64,000 nt of DNA from NCBI RefSeq assembly GCF_011043625.1, contig NZ_JAAKGT010000004.1:310001-374000 (forward strand). Direction: 5' to 3'. Position numbers and translations under genes: made by a program. Below are positions 22,819-31,651 of this stretch, in pieces. Source of the stretch: Caulobacter sp. 602-2. Lineage in GTDB: Bacteria; Pseudomonadota; Alphaproteobacteria; Caulobacterales; Caulobacteraceae. The notes under the pieces were generated by a model, which was given only the letters and a program-made list of their open reading frames with translations, did not search any database and was not told the origin of the DNA. Each line of letters begins with the position of its first letter. The stretch's first letter is position 1.

Positions 22819-23580
22819 ATGCAGTTCAACACTCTGGGCGGCGGCGCGACCGAGGACGGTCTCTATGTCGACGGCGTCGGCAAGACCTTCGGCGACCGGC
22901 CGGTGGTCAAGAACGTCTCGCTGCGCCTCAAGCGCGGCGAGGTGGTCGGCCTGCTGGGCCCCAACGGCGCGGGCAAGACCACGACCTTCTACATGGTCAC
23001 CGGCCTGATCGCCGCCGACTACGGCGCGATCTATCTCGACGGCGAGGACATCACGGCCCAGCCGATGTTCCAGCGCGCCCGCCTCGGCGTCGGCTACCTG
23101 CCGCAGGAAGCCTCGATCTTCCGCGGCATGACGGTCGAGCAGAACGTCATGGCCGTGGTCGAGATGCGCCAGAAGAACCAGCGCGTGGCCCGCGAGACGG
23201 TGACCAACATCCTCGAGGAGCTGCGGATCACCCACATCCGCAAGTCGCCGGCCGTGGCCCTGTCGGGCGGCGAGCGTCGCCGCGTCGAAATCGCCCGCGC
23301 CCTGGCCAGCGAGCCGTCGTTCATGCTGCTGGACGAGCCGTTCGCCGGCATCGACCCGCTGGCGATCTCCGACATCCGCGAGGTCGTGAACTACCTCAAG
23401 AACCGCGGCATCGGCATCCTGATCACCGACCACAACGTCCGCGAGACGCTGGACATGGTGGACCGGGCCTCGATCATCGCCGCCGGCGAGGTGCTGTTCG
23501 AAGGCTCTCCCAAGGAGATCGTCGACAACCCCGAAGTGCGCCGGGTTTACCTGGGCGACAGCTTCGCCGACCGGTCTTAA
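22819..23580 (+). CDS. lptB: LPS export ABC ATPase LptB
   Basis: Cytoplasmic ATPase that powers LPS extraction with LptFG. The 253-residue protein has Walker A GPNGAGKTTT (about 50-59), Q-loop YLPQEAS, signature LSGGERRRVEIARAL, Walker B FMLLDEPFAGIDP and the H-loop ITDHN. The ATG at 22819 follows the lptA stop by 8 nt. The frame stays open upstream through lptA, but that part is out-of-frame lptA. Transcription ends at the strong hairpin at 23631. Confidence 0.97.
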   Translation: MQFNTLGGGATEDGLYVDGVGKTFGDRPVVKNVSLRLKRGEVVGLLGPNGAGKTTTFYMVTGLIAADYGAIYLDGEDITAQPMFQRARLGVGYLPQEASIFRGMTVEQNVMAVVEMRQKNQRVARETVTNILEELRITHIRKSPAVALSGGERRRVEIARALASEPSFMLLDEPFAGIDPLAISDIREVVNYLKNRGIGILITDHNVRETLDMVDRASIIAAGEVLFEGSPKEIVDNPEVRRVYLGDSFADRS

Positions 23581-23630
23581 ACGGTTCGGACAGGATTGCG
23601 GCGCCGTCCAGGCGCACGCCGACCTCGAGA

Positions 23631-23662
23631 AAGGCCTTGCCCAGCAAGGCCTTTTTCTTTTT
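23631..23662 (+). terminator. Rho-independent terminator of the lpt operon
   Basis: AAGGCCTTGC, loop CCA, GCAAGGCCTT followed by TTTCTTTTTT: a canonical stem plus U-tract ~50 nt after lptB. It separates lptCAB from rpoN, which therefore needs its own promoter in 23663-23774. Confidence 0.95.
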
Positions 23663-23774
23663 TCGCGGACGGATGGTCGCACCGGCCCGATATTTGCAGG
23701 CGTTCGCGCCCCGTTAACCAGACCGGCCTTTCAATGGCGATCGTAACTTCCGTTCGATTTGCCAGGAGGGCGCG

Positions 23775-25274
23775 TTGGCGCTCAGCCCCAGACTCGATAT
23801 CCGGCAGGGCCAGGGCCTTGTCATCACTCCGCAACTGCAGCAGGCGATCAAGCTTCTGCAGCTGTCGAACATCGAGCTGGAAGCCTTCGTCGAGGCCGAG
23901 CTTGAACGTAATCCGCTGCTGCAGCGCGACGACAGCGACCGCGAGGTCGAGCGCGACGGCGAGCCCGACCGCGCCGTCGAGAACCTGGGCATGGAGAGCG
24001 TCTCGGACGCCTCGGCCAATCGCGAGATGGATGCGCCCGGCGACGACGTCTCGCCCGGCGAGCGCGCCACCGGCGACGGCGAAGGCTTTAGCGCCGAGCA
24101 CGCTGGCGGCCAGATCGACTGGTCGCGCGCCGGCGGCGGCGGCAGCTTCGAGGGCGACGACAATTTCGAAGGGGCCCTGAACCGTCCCGAGACCCTGGCC
24201 GAGCACCTGAACGGCCAACTGCTGCTGGCCGGCCTGTCGTCCGCCGACGAGGCCATCGCCGCCATCCTGATCGACGCCGTCGACGCCGCCGGCTATCTGC
24301 GCGCCGATCTCTGGGAGATCGCCGAGCGCCTGGGCTGCGGGTTCGACCGCGTCGAGGCCGTGCTCAAGGTCGTCCAGGGCTTCGAGCCCTGCGGCGTGGC
24401 CGCCCGCGACGTGCGCGAGTGCCTGGAACTGCAGCTGCGCGACGCCAACCGCTACGATCCGGCCATCGCCGCCCTGCTCGACAATCTCGACCTGCTGGCG
24501 CGCCGCGACCTTGCCGCCCTGCGCAAGATCTGCGGCGTCGACGACGAGGACCTGCGCGAGATGATCGCCGAGGTCCGCGGCCTGACGCCCCGTCCGGGCG
24601 CGGCCTTCCACAGCGATCCGCCCCAGACCCTGGTGCCGGACGTCCATGTCCGCGAGGGCCTGGGAGGCATGTGGCATGTCGAGCTGAACACCGACACCCT
24701 GCCGCGCGTGCTGGTCGATCAGCGCTATCACGCCCGCGTCTCCAAGGGCGCGCGCAGCGACCAGGAAAAGACCTTCGTCTCCGACAGCTTCGCCAGCGCC
24801 AACTGGCTGGTCAAAAGCCTCGACCAGCGCGCCAAGACCATCCTCAAGGTGGCCAGCGAGATCGTGCGCCAGCAGGACGGCTTCCTGGCCTATGGCGTCG
24901 AGCACCTGCGGCCGCTGAACCTGAAGACCGTCGCCGACGCGATCGGCATGCACGAGAGCACGGTCAGCCGGGTCACCTCCAACAAGTACGTGTCCACCCC
25001 GCGCGGGGTGTTCGAGCTGAAGTTCTTCTTCACCTCGGCCATCCAGTCGTCGGAGGGCGGCGAGGCCCACTCGGCCGCCAGCGTGCGCCACAAGATCAAG
25101 GGCCTGGTCGACGCCGAGAAGACCGAAGGCGACGTCCATTCCGACGACCGCATCGTCGAGATCCTCAAGGCCGCGGGCGTCGACATCGCCCGTCGCACGG
25201 TCGCCAAGTACCGCGAGGCCATGCGCATCCCCTCGTCGGTCGAGCGCCGCCGCCTGATCAAGGAAACCGCCTAG
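23775..25274 (+). CDS. rpoN: RNA polymerase sigma-54 factor RpoN
   Basis: Directs transcription from -24/-12 promoters with AAA+ activators; in Caulobacter this includes flagellar and stalk genes. The 499-residue protein starts at TTG 23775 with AGGAGG eight bases upstream. Region I is Q/L-rich (QGLVITPQLQQAIKLLQLSN), region II is long and acidic (about 55-130), and the core-binding domain follows. The DNA-binding HTH is LKTVADAIGMHESTVSRVTS. The invariant RpoN box ARRTVAKYRE is at residues 472-481. The lpt-rpoN-hpf-ptsN order matches many proteobacteria. Confidence 0.98.
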   Translation: MALSPRLDIRQGQGLVITPQLQQAIKLLQLSNIELEAFVEAELERNPLLQRDDSDREVERDGEPDRAVENLGMESVSDASANREMDAPGDDVSPGERATGDGEGFSAEHAGGQIDWSRAGGGGSFEGDDNFEGALNRPETLAEHLNGQLLLAGLSSADEAIAAILIDAVDAAGYLRADLWEIAERLGCGFDRVEAVLKVVQGFEPCGVAARDVRECLELQLRDANRYDPAIAALLDNLDLLARRDLAALRKICGVDDEDLREMIAEVRGLTPRPGAAFHSDPPQTLVPDVHVREGLGGMWHVELNTDTLPRVLVDQRYHARVSKGARSDQEKTFVSDSFASANWLVKSLDQRAKTILKVASEIVRQQDGFLAYGVEHLRPLNLKTVADAIGMHESTVSRVTSNKYVSTPRGVFELKFFFTSAIQSSEGGEAHSAASVRHKIKGLVDAEKTEGDVHSDDRIVEILKAAGVDIARRTVAKYREAMRIPSSVERRRLIKETA

Positions 25275-25364
25275 GCGGCGCGCGCACCGTCGAACAGCGA
25301 CGTTTTCGCGCAAGCGGATTCGTCTCGTCCTGCGTTATACCTCCCTGTCGAAACAGGGCCGGGA

Positions 25365-25976
25365 ATGAGCGACGAGAAGCTGTCAGACGTGATCGAGGGG
25401 TTCGGCGAGGACCCGCGCCCGGTGCTGACCGTCCGCCAGATGCTGGACGCCTTCGATAGCCGCGCCTTCGGCGCCACGCTCCTGGTGTTCGGCCTGCTCA
25501 ACTGCCTGCCGCTGCCGCCGGGCTCGTCGACGCTCCTGTCGCTGCCGATTCTGCTGCTGGCGCCGCAGATCGCCTGGGGCGCCAATGCGCCGTGGCTGCC
25601 GCGCGGCGTGCTGGAAAAACCCCTTAAGCGCGACGACCTAAGGGGGCTTTTCCGGCGCATCACGCCGGTTCTGCGCCGCCTGGAAGTGGTGACGCGGCCA
25701 AGGCTGGGCTTTCTGTTCGCGGCCGGCGGCGAGCGCTTCATCGGCGTGGTCTGCACCCTGCTGGCGCTGGTGCTGGTGCTGCCGATTCCCCTTGGGAATC
25801 TGGCCCCTGGCGCGACCGTGGCGGTTCTGGCCCTGGCCCTGCTGCAGCGCGACGGCCTGCTGGCCCTGCTCGGCTACCTGATGGCGACCGCCAGCGCCGC
25901 GCTGCTGTTCCTCAGCGCCGGTGTCGTGACCGCCGCCGTCAAGAGGCTGATCGGGGTCTTTTCGGGACTCTTCTGA
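25365..25976 (+). CDS. ExoD-family exopolysaccharide-associated membrane protein
   Basis: A 203-residue membrane protein of the ExoD family, named after a rhizobial gene affecting exopolysaccharide and alkali sensitivity; its biochemical role is unknown. It has an amphipathic N-terminus, the typical hydrophobic stretch LLVFGLLNCLPLPPGSSTLL and three to four further helices (about 120-200). It sits between rpoN and hpf, which are usually adjacent, so it seems to be an insertion into that conserved pair. The ATG at 25365 follows GGGCCGGGA. Confidence 0.82.
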   Translation: MSDEKLSDVIEGFGEDPRPVLTVRQMLDAFDSRAFGATLLVFGLLNCLPLPPGSSTLLSLPILLLAPQIAWGANAPWLPRGVLEKPLKRDDLRGLFRRITPVLRRLEVVTRPRLGFLFAAGGERFIGVVCTLLALVLVLPIPLGNLAPGATVAVLALALLQRDGLLALLGYLMATASAALLFLSAGVVTAAVKRLIGVFSGLF

Positions 25977-26028
25977 GGCCCTTTTGCTCCCGCTTGACAC
26001 CGCCCCCAGACCGGCGCGTTGATAGGGC

Positions 26029-26658
26029 ATGCAAGTCCAAATCTCCGGCAAGCATGTCGACGTTGGTGAGGCTCTGCGAGCGCGAGTCGCCGACGAAATC
26101 GCCCTGAGCATCGGCAAGTATTTCGACCGAGGCGGTGACGCCGACGTCGTGATCAGCAAGGAGGGCTACGCCTTCCGTGTCGATTGTTCGGTAAAGCTGG
26201 CTTCGGGCCAGCAGCTTCTGAGCCACGGCTCCGGCGGCGACGCCCACATGGCGTTCGACCAGGCCCTGGCCAAGATCGAGACGCGCATAAGGCGCTACAA
26301 GCGACGCCTGAAGAGCCATACCGAGGCGGCGACCGCTAAGCAGGCCGAGAACGCCGCCTTCTACGTGCTGCGCGCGCCCGAGGACGACCACGAGGACGAG
26401 GACTGGTCGATCGAGGAGAACCACCCCGCCGGCGCCCCGTCGGCCATGGTGATCGCCGAAACCCAGGCCTCGCTGAAGACGATGACCGTTTCCATGGCTG
26501 TCATGGAACTGGACTTGACCGAGTCCCAGGCAATCGTGTTTAGGAACGCCGCCCACGGCGGATTGTCGGTGGTCTACCGCCGGCCGGACGGAAATATCGG
26601 CTGGATCGACCCCGAGCGCACCAAGTCGCTGAACGGAAACGGCTCGACCTTGAGCTAG
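26029..26658 (+). CDS. hpf: Ribosome hibernation promoting factor, long form
   Basis: A 209-residue long HPF. The N-terminal YfiA/HPF domain (MQVQISGKHVDVGEALRARV, about 1-105) binds the 30S decoding site. A linker follows, then the C-terminal dimerisation domain (MTVSMAVMELDLTESQAIVF to GWIDP, about 150-200) drives 100S formation. It inactivates ribosomes in stationary or starved cells. Its position downstream of rpoN and upstream of ptsN is the widespread arrangement. Confidence 0.95.
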   Translation: MQVQISGKHVDVGEALRARVADEIALSIGKYFDRGGDADVVISKEGYAFRVDCSVKLASGQQLLSHGSGGDAHMAFDQALAKIETRIRRYKRRLKSHTEAATAKQAENAAFYVLRAPEDDHEDEDWSIEENHPAGAPSAMVIAETQASLKTMTVSMAVMELDLTESQAIVFRNAAHGGLSVVYRRPDGNIGWIDPERTKSLNGNGSTLS

Positions 26659-26669
26659 CTGGAGCCTAA

Positions 26670-26695
26670 GCGGTCCCGGCGCGTTTCGGGACCGC
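26670..26695 (+). terminator. Hairpin between hpf and ptsN
   Basis: GCGGTCCCG, loop of 8, CGGGACCGC, just after the hpf stop. There is no U-tract, so it may be an attenuating or mRNA-stabilising stem instead of a true terminator. Confidence 0.4.
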
Positions 26696-26743
26696 GGCGG
26701 CCGAGCTTTCGGCGGCCGGTATAGAGCGAGCTAGTTGAAGTCC

Positions 26744-27211
26744 ATGACTATCGGCGATCTTCTGGACCACGGGGCGGTGACGCTGCGCGTCAGCGCCAAG
26801 GACAAGCGCCAGGTTCTCGGCGTCATCGCCGACTTCGCCGGCCGCGTGCTCGGCATCGATTCCGACATCGCCCTCGATGGGCTGATCGAGCGTGAGGCGG
26901 CCGGTTCGACCGGCGTCGGCCAGGGCGTGGCCCTGCCGCACGCCCGCGTGCCGGGCCTGGATCGGGTGCGCGCCGTCTTCGTGCGCCTGGAGACCCCCGT
27001 GGCCTTTGACGCGCTGGACGACAAGCCGGTCGACCTGTTCCTGGCCCTGTTCGCCCCGCCCGAGGCCAATACCCAGCACCTGCGGGCGCTGGCCCGCGTC
27101 TCGCGCATGCTGCGCCAGCCCGAACTGCGCGAGCAGCTGCGCCAGGCCCGCTCGGCCGACGCCGTGCACGTGCTGCTGGCCCGCGAGACCGCGACCCCGA
27201 CGGCGGCTTAA
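26744..27211 (+). CDS. ptsN: PTS IIA-like nitrogen-regulatory protein PtsN
   Basis: The last phospho-acceptor of the nitrogen PTS (EI-Ntr, NPr), regulating metabolism through its phosphorylation state and not sugar transport. It has 155 residues from ATG 26744 (MTIGDLLDHGAV); an in-frame TTG at 26735 would add three. The phosphorylated histidine lies in GVALPHARVPGLDRV, and FDALDDKPVDLFLALFAPPEA is the family's conserved core. It is the last gene of the rpoN-hpf-ptsN group. Confidence 0.94.
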   Translation: MTIGDLLDHGAVTLRVSAKDKRQVLGVIADFAGRVLGIDSDIALDGLIEREAAGSTGVGQGVALPHARVPGLDRVRAVFVRLETPVAFDALDDKPVDLFLALFAPPEANTQHLRALARVSRMLRQPELREQLRQARSADAVHVLLARETATPTAA

Positions 27212-27260
27212 GGCCCCCTCCGGCCCTTCGGTCGAAAATCAAAAGCGCTTCAAAACGCGT

Positions 27261-27298
27261 GTCATCCCGGCGCTCCGCTTCGCTGCGGCCGGGATGAC
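27261..27298. repeat. GTCATCCCGG/CCGGGATGAC palindromic repeat (short copy)
   Basis: A 38-bp palindrome with 10-bp perfect outer arms, between convergent ptsN and the MaoC-like gene. An expanded copy with the same ends lies at 44405-44537. Confidence 0.65.
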
Positions 27299-27327
27299 AA
27301 GATCAGGGGTGGCGAGGAGGCCCCGCG

Positions 27328-27720
27328 CTATCTCGCGAAGATGCTCCGCGTCAGGCACGAGAAGACCAGGCGCCCGGCTTCGTCGAGCAGGTCCTGCTGG
27401 GCGATGACGATGCCCTTGCCCTCGCCGACCGGATCCTTGCCCATCACCGTCATGCGCCCGCGCAGCAGTTCGCCGGCCGGCGGGTTACGCAGCCAGCGCA
27501 GGGCGTCGACGCCCACCCGCTTGGTCTGCGGCCAGTCGGCGCTGGCCTCGGCGTCCAGGCGGGTCCAGATCGCGAAGACCATGGCGTCCGGCGCGCCCAG
27601 CGACGGGTCCCAGCCGGGCTGGAAGGCGGCGATGAAGACGTCCAGCGCCTTCTCGTCCACCACCGTCGCACCCAGCGTCACCACCTGGCCGATCTGGATC
27701 TCGTCGAACGATGCGGGCAC
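27328..27720 (-). CDS. MaoC/hotdog-fold acyl dehydratase-like protein
   Basis: A 130-residue protein from GTG 27720 with AGGAGA six bases upstream; the longer frame to 27822 lacks support. The opening ASFDEIQIGQVVTLGATVVDEKALDVF follows the pattern of MaoC-type hotdog proteins, which hydrate or hydrolyse acyl-CoA thioesters. The central catalytic D...H pair is not obvious: a W-rich segment DPSLGAPDAMVFAIW stands in its place. The activity is therefore uncertain and it may only bind. Divergent from dsbD. Confidence 0.65.
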   Translation of the reverse strand: MPASFDEIQIGQVVTLGATVVDEKALDVFIAAFQPGWDPSLGAPDAMVFAIWTRLDAEASADWPQTKRVGVDALRWLRNPPAGELLRGRMTVMGKDPVGEGKGIVIAQQDLLDEAGRLVFSCLTRSIFAR

Positions 27721-27830
27721 GCGTGCTCTCCTGTCGAAGCAGGTGACGACCTGACCACGGCGCCTTGAAGGTTGTCGAGAGCGCGCGCACGGGCCATGTG
27801 TCATCGCGAAGTTTCTTTGCAAGGTCGCCG

Positions 27831-30020
27831 ATGCTGTTGCGCAGGTTGTTCGCCGCCGTCCTGGCCCCGCTGGCCCTTCTCGCCGCCGCGCTCCCCGCGG
27901 GCGCCGAGGTGGTCAAGACCGGCCACATCGAGGTCGAGCTGGTTTCGCAGGAAGCCGCCGCCGTGCCCGGCTCGACGGTGTTCGTGGCCCTGCGCCAGAA
28001 GATCCAGCCCCACTGGCACACCTACTGGCGCAATCCCGGCGACGCCGGCGACGCCACCAAGATCGTCTGGACCCTGCCCGCGGGCTGGACCGCCGGCGAC
28101 ATCGTCTGGCCGACGCCCGAGCGCGTGCGGGTGGGGCCGCTGCAGGACTACGCCTACAGCGGCGAGGTGCTGCTGCCCGTGCCGATCACCGTGCCGGCCT
28201 CGGCCAAGCCGGGCCAGACCGTGACCCTGCAGGCGGCCGCCGCGTTCCTGGTCTGCGAAGAGATCTGCGTGCCCGAGGACGCGGTGGTGACCCTGTCGCT
28301 GCCGGTCGTCGCCGGCCCGGCCAAGCCCGACCCCAAGTGGGGCGAGACGGTCGGCAAGGTGCTGGCCGCCGCCCCCAAGCCCGCCGGCCTGAAGGCCACC
28401 TGGAAGAAGGACGGCGAGACCCTGAAGCTGTCGGTGACCGGCGCGGCCCTCAAGGACGCCGATTTCGCCGAGGCCTATTTCTTCCCCTATTCGGGCAAGG
28501 CCATCGACCACGCCGCGCCCCAGGCGATCGAGCGCGGACCCGAAGGCCTGACCCTGTCGCTGACCGCCGGCTTCGATTTCGGCCCCGAGGCGACGGAGGC
28601 GCCGACCGAGCTGTCGGGCGTGCTGGCCCTCAAGGGCGGCTCCTACGAGATCACCGCCACGCCGGGCGAGAGGCCAGCAGGCTCTGTAGGGCTAGGCTCG
28701 CTTCCCGCGGCCGGCGCCGGTTCGACCGGCGGCTCGCAGGCCTCCGGCGGCGCGGCGGCCGATGCTTCGGGCGTCGGCGGCCTGCCGGTCGCCCTGCTGT
28801 TCGCCTTTCTCGGCGGTCTGATCCTCAACCTGATGCCGTGCGTCTTCCCGGTGCTGTCGATGAAGGCCGCCAGCCTCGCCGCCCACGCCCATGACGCCGG
28901 CAAGACCCGCGCCCAGGGCCTGGCGTTCCTCTTCGGCGTCGTGGCCACGTTCCTGGCCCTGGCCGGCCTGCTGATCGCGGTGCGCGCCGGCGGCGAGGCC
29001 GTGGGCTGGGGCTTTCAGCTGCAGTCGCCGGCGGTGGTCGCCGTGCTGTCGCTGCTGATGCTGCTGGTGGCGCTGAACCTGTCGGGCGTGTTCGAGGTCG
29101 GCGCGGCCGTCCAGGGCGCGGCCGGCGGCGTCTCAGCCGGCTCGGGCCTGGCTGGGGCCTTCCTGACCGGCGCCCTGGCGGTGATCGTCGCCGCCCCCTG
29201 CACGGCGCCGTTCATGGCCGGCGCCCTCGGCTTCGCCCTGACCCAGCCGCCGGCCTTCGCCCTCCTGGTGTTCCTGGCCCTGGCGATCGGCTTCGCCGCG
29301 CCCTTCGTGATCCTGGCCTTCGCGCCGGGCCTGCTGAAGAAGCTGCCCAGGCCTGGCGCCTGGATGGACGTGCTCAAGCACGCCCTGGCCTTTCCGATGT
29401 ACGGCGCGGCCGCGTGGCTGGTCTGGGTGTTCAGCCAGCAGGCCGGCGGCGTCGCCCTGGCCCTGCTGCTGGCGGCCGCCGTGCTGGTCGCCTTCGCCGC
29501 CTGGGCCTATGGCCTGGGCGAGGCCCGCAGGTTCGCCGGCAAGGCCCCGCTGGTCGCCTTCGGCTTCGCGCTTGCGGGTCTCGCCGGCGGCGTCGCCCTG
29601 ACGGTCGGCGCCTTGAAGGCGCCCGTTCCGGCCGCCGGTCCGCAGGCGGCCGAGGTCGCGGGACCTGGCCTCGCCGCCGAGCCCTGGAGCCCCGAGCGCG
29701 TCGCCGCGCTGCAGGCCGAAGGCAAGGTGGTGATGGTCGACTTCACCGCCGACTGGTGCGTGACCTGCAAGGTCAACGAGAAGACCGCCCTGGCCGGCCC
29801 GCGCCTGGCCGACGCCTTCAAGGCCCAGAACGCCGTGCTGCTGAAGGCCGACTGGACCAAGCGCGACGCGACCATCGCCGCGGCTCTGGCCGAGCACGGC
29901 CGCGCGGGCGTGCCGCTGTATCTCGTCTATCCCAAGGGCGCCGGCGCGCCGGTGATCCTGCCCCAGCTTCTGACCGAGGGCCTGGTGATCGAGGCGGTGG
30001 AAAAGGCGGCCAAGGGCTGA
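27831..30020 (+). CDS. dsbD: Thiol:disulfide interchange protein DsbD
   Basis: Transfers reducing power from cytoplasmic thioredoxin across the inner membrane to periplasmic DsbC/CcmG-like partners. From ATG 27831 (MLLRRLFAAVLAPLALLAAA) it has a signal peptide and 729 residues. The N-terminal substrate domain carries VCEEIC. The eight-helix CcdA-like core carries its two redox cysteines in LMPCVFPVLS and APCTAPFMAGA. The C-terminal thioredoxin domain has WCVTC at 642-646. All six cysteines expected for the relay are present. The frame is open back to 27765, but the signal peptide fixes the start. Confidence 0.95.
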   Translation: MLLRRLFAAVLAPLALLAAALPAGAEVVKTGHIEVELVSQEAAAVPGSTVFVALRQKIQPHWHTYWRNPGDAGDATKIVWTLPAGWTAGDIVWPTPERVRVGPLQDYAYSGEVLLPVPITVPASAKPGQTVTLQAAAAFLVCEEICVPEDAVVTLSLPVVAGPAKPDPKWGETVGKVLAAAPKPAGLKATWKKDGETLKLSVTGAALKDADFAEAYFFPYSGKAIDHAAPQAIERGPEGLTLSLTAGFDFGPEATEAPTELSGVLALKGGSYEITATPGERPAGSVGLGSLPAAGAGSTGGSQASGGAAADASGVGGLPVALLFAFLGGLILNLMPCVFPVLSMKAASLAAHAHDAGKTRAQGLAFLFGVVATFLALAGLLIAVRAGGEAVGWGFQLQSPAVVAVLSLLMLLVALNLSGVFEVGAAVQGAAGGVSAGSGLAGAFLTGALAVIVAAPCTAPFMAGALGFALTQPPAFALLVFLALAIGFAAPFVILAFAPGLLKKLPRPGAWMDVLKHALAFPMYGAAAWLVWVFSQQAGGVALALLLAAAVLVAFAAWAYGLGEARRFAGKAPLVAFGFALAGLAGGVALTVGALKAPVPAAGPQAAEVAGPGLAAEPWSPERVAALQAEGKVVMVDFTADWCVTCKVNEKTALAGPRLADAFKAQNAVLLKADWTKRDATIAAALAEHGRAGVPLYLVYPKGAGAPVILPQLLTEGLVIEAVEKAAKG

Positions 30021-30093
30021 GCAGTCGACGCTCGCCCGGCGGCGCCGTGCGATCTTCGATTGCAATGCGAGACGGGTAGGCGATCGTGAGGGC

Positions 30094-30723
30094 ATGAGCC
30101 CGCACGCCTACCTGCTGTTCGTGGCCGCCAGCATCGTCCTGGTGCTCGTGCCCGGACCCGACATGGCCTACATGCTGACCCGCACCCTTGCCCAGGGGCG
30201 GCGCGCGGGCGTCATGGCCGCGCTGGGGATCAACGCCGGCGCCTATGTGCACCTGGCCGCGGCGGTGGCGGGACTGTCGGCGCTGCTGTTGGCGTCGGCC
30301 ACGGCGTTCCTGGTCGTCAAATGGGCCGGCGCCGCCTATCTCGTCTATCTCGGCGTGCGCGCCCTGTTCAGCCGGACGGCGACGAGCGAGCTGGCCGGCG
30401 GCGAGCTGCGCGGGCGCAGCCTGCGGGCCGTTTTCTGGCAAGGGTTCTGGAGCGACGTGCTCAATCCCAAGGTGGCGGTGTTCTACGTCGCCCTGCTGCC
30501 GCAGTTCATCGAGCCGGCCGCCGGCCATCCGACCGCGCAGCTGATCCTGCTGGGCGTGACCAGCAACGTGCTGGCGATCCTCATCAACCTCGTCCTGGTC
30601 GTGCTGGCCGCGCGGCTGACGGCGGGCCTGCGCCGCAACGCCGGGGTGGCGCTGTGGCTGCAGCGGGCCATGGGCGTGCTGTTCGTCGGCCTGGGCCTGC
30701 GGCTGGCGGCCGAGAAGGCCTGA
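30094..30723 (+). CDS. LysE/RhtB-family amino-acid exporter
   Basis: A 209-residue inner-membrane protein with about six helices and the family signature near the N-terminus (VLVPGPDMAYMLTRTLAQGRRAG, with the PGP motif). The later segment GFWSDVLNPKVAVFYVALLPQF is also diagnostic. Exports amino acids or homoserine-lactone-like solutes; the substrate cannot be predicted. It stands alone, convergent with the DUF1353 lipoprotein with a 3-bp gap. Confidence 0.9.
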   Translation: MSPHAYLLFVAASIVLVLVPGPDMAYMLTRTLAQGRRAGVMAALGINAGAYVHLAAAVAGLSALLLASATAFLVVKWAGAAYLVYLGVRALFSRTATSELAGGELRGRSLRAVFWQGFWSDVLNPKVAVFYVALLPQFIEPAAGHPTAQLILLGVTSNVLAILINLVLVVLAARLTAGLRRNAGVALWLQRAMGVLFVGLGLRLAAEKA

Positions 30724-30726
30724 GCC

Positions 30727-31461
30727 CTACTTCTTCTTGCCGCCCCAGGGCAGGCGTTCCTTCACGCCGTCCATCGGCGTGCGGGTGGTGGTTACCGGCG
30801 GCGGGGCGGCGACGACCGGCTTGGGCAGGGGATAGGCCCGCCAGCCGGTCTGGATCAGGGCCTCGAAGCCCTGGCAGCGCGGCATGACCTTGATCGCGCC
30901 GGTCCTGGGCTTGGCGAAGGGCGGGGGCTGGTTGACGGCCTGGCGGCGCGGATCGATGAACCGCCAGTCGCCCGGCAGGCCGTAGCCCTTCTCGCCGCCG
31001 GTCTTCACCGCCTGGTAGGCCAGGTTGGCCTGGAACGGCTTGACCCCGTAGCGCAGCATGGCGCGCAGGAAGATGGCGTCGGCCTCGGCCCGCTTGCCCG
31101 GCTCGCCCACCGCATAGAGCCAGTCGTGGACGATGGCGGCGCGCGCCGTCGGGCCCTGCGGGTCGATGAAGCCCTGGCCGTACCACGGCACGCTGGCGAA
31201 GTCGGTGACGTACCAGCGCGGCACGACGATCACCTTGCCCGTCTCGACGTCGCAGTAGGGGAACTCCGCCTCCAGGGTGAAGAGCTTGCGGCCCTCCTTG
31301 GACTGGTTGAACAGCATCACCGGCTGCGGCGTCAGCGAGCTGGGCGGGGTCGGGGCGACCACCGGCACGAAGACGGTCGTCTCCTTGGTCGTCGTGCACG
31401 CGGCCAGGAACATGCCCAGGGCGAGGGCGGCGGCGAGCGAAAGCTTGGAGGCGAGCGTCAT
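30727..31461 (-). CDS. DUF1353-family lipoprotein
   Basis: A 244-residue lipoprotein from ATG 31461: MTLASKLSLAAALALGMFLA followed by the lipobox Cys (LAAC). The core PRWYVTDFASVPWYGQGFID and ARAAIVHDWLY match the DUF1353 family, often found in phages and of unknown function. The C-terminus is proline- and basic-rich (LPKPVVAAPPPVTTT ... GGKKK). A single domestic copy with a lipoprotein signal suggests a captured phage gene reused in the envelope. No other phage gene is nearby. Confidence 0.75.
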   Translation of the reverse strand: MTLASKLSLAAALALGMFLAACTTTKETTVFVPVVAPTPPSSLTPQPVMLFNQSKEGRKLFTLEAEFPYCDVETGKVIVVPRWYVTDFASVPWYGQGFIDPQGPTARAAIVHDWLYAVGEPGKRAEADAIFLRAMLRYGVKPFQANLAYQAVKTGGEKGYGLPGDWRFIDPRRQAVNQPPPFAKPRTGAIKVMPRCQGFEALIQTGWRAYPLPKPVVAAPPPVTTTRTPMDGVKERLPWGGKKK

Positions 31462-31651
31462 GATCGTGCGGGGCGGGAGGAAAGCGGCGAAGCGATGCCG
31501 TCTTCTGGCGGCCGAAATGCGGCGGATCAAGCCTTCAAGGCCAAGCTTGCGGTCGTAAGACAAAGGATTGCGCGTCCGCTGCGCTGTTCCACCGCAGGGC
31601 GATCCGTGAGAGCATCTCGCAACACCGGCCATCCCGCTTCCGGAGGTTCCC

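Noticed and set aside
30727..31461. Prophage remnant around the DUF1353 gene
   Set aside because: Neighbours are ordinary chromosomal genes; no integrase, capsid, tail or lysis genes and no att-like direct repeats.
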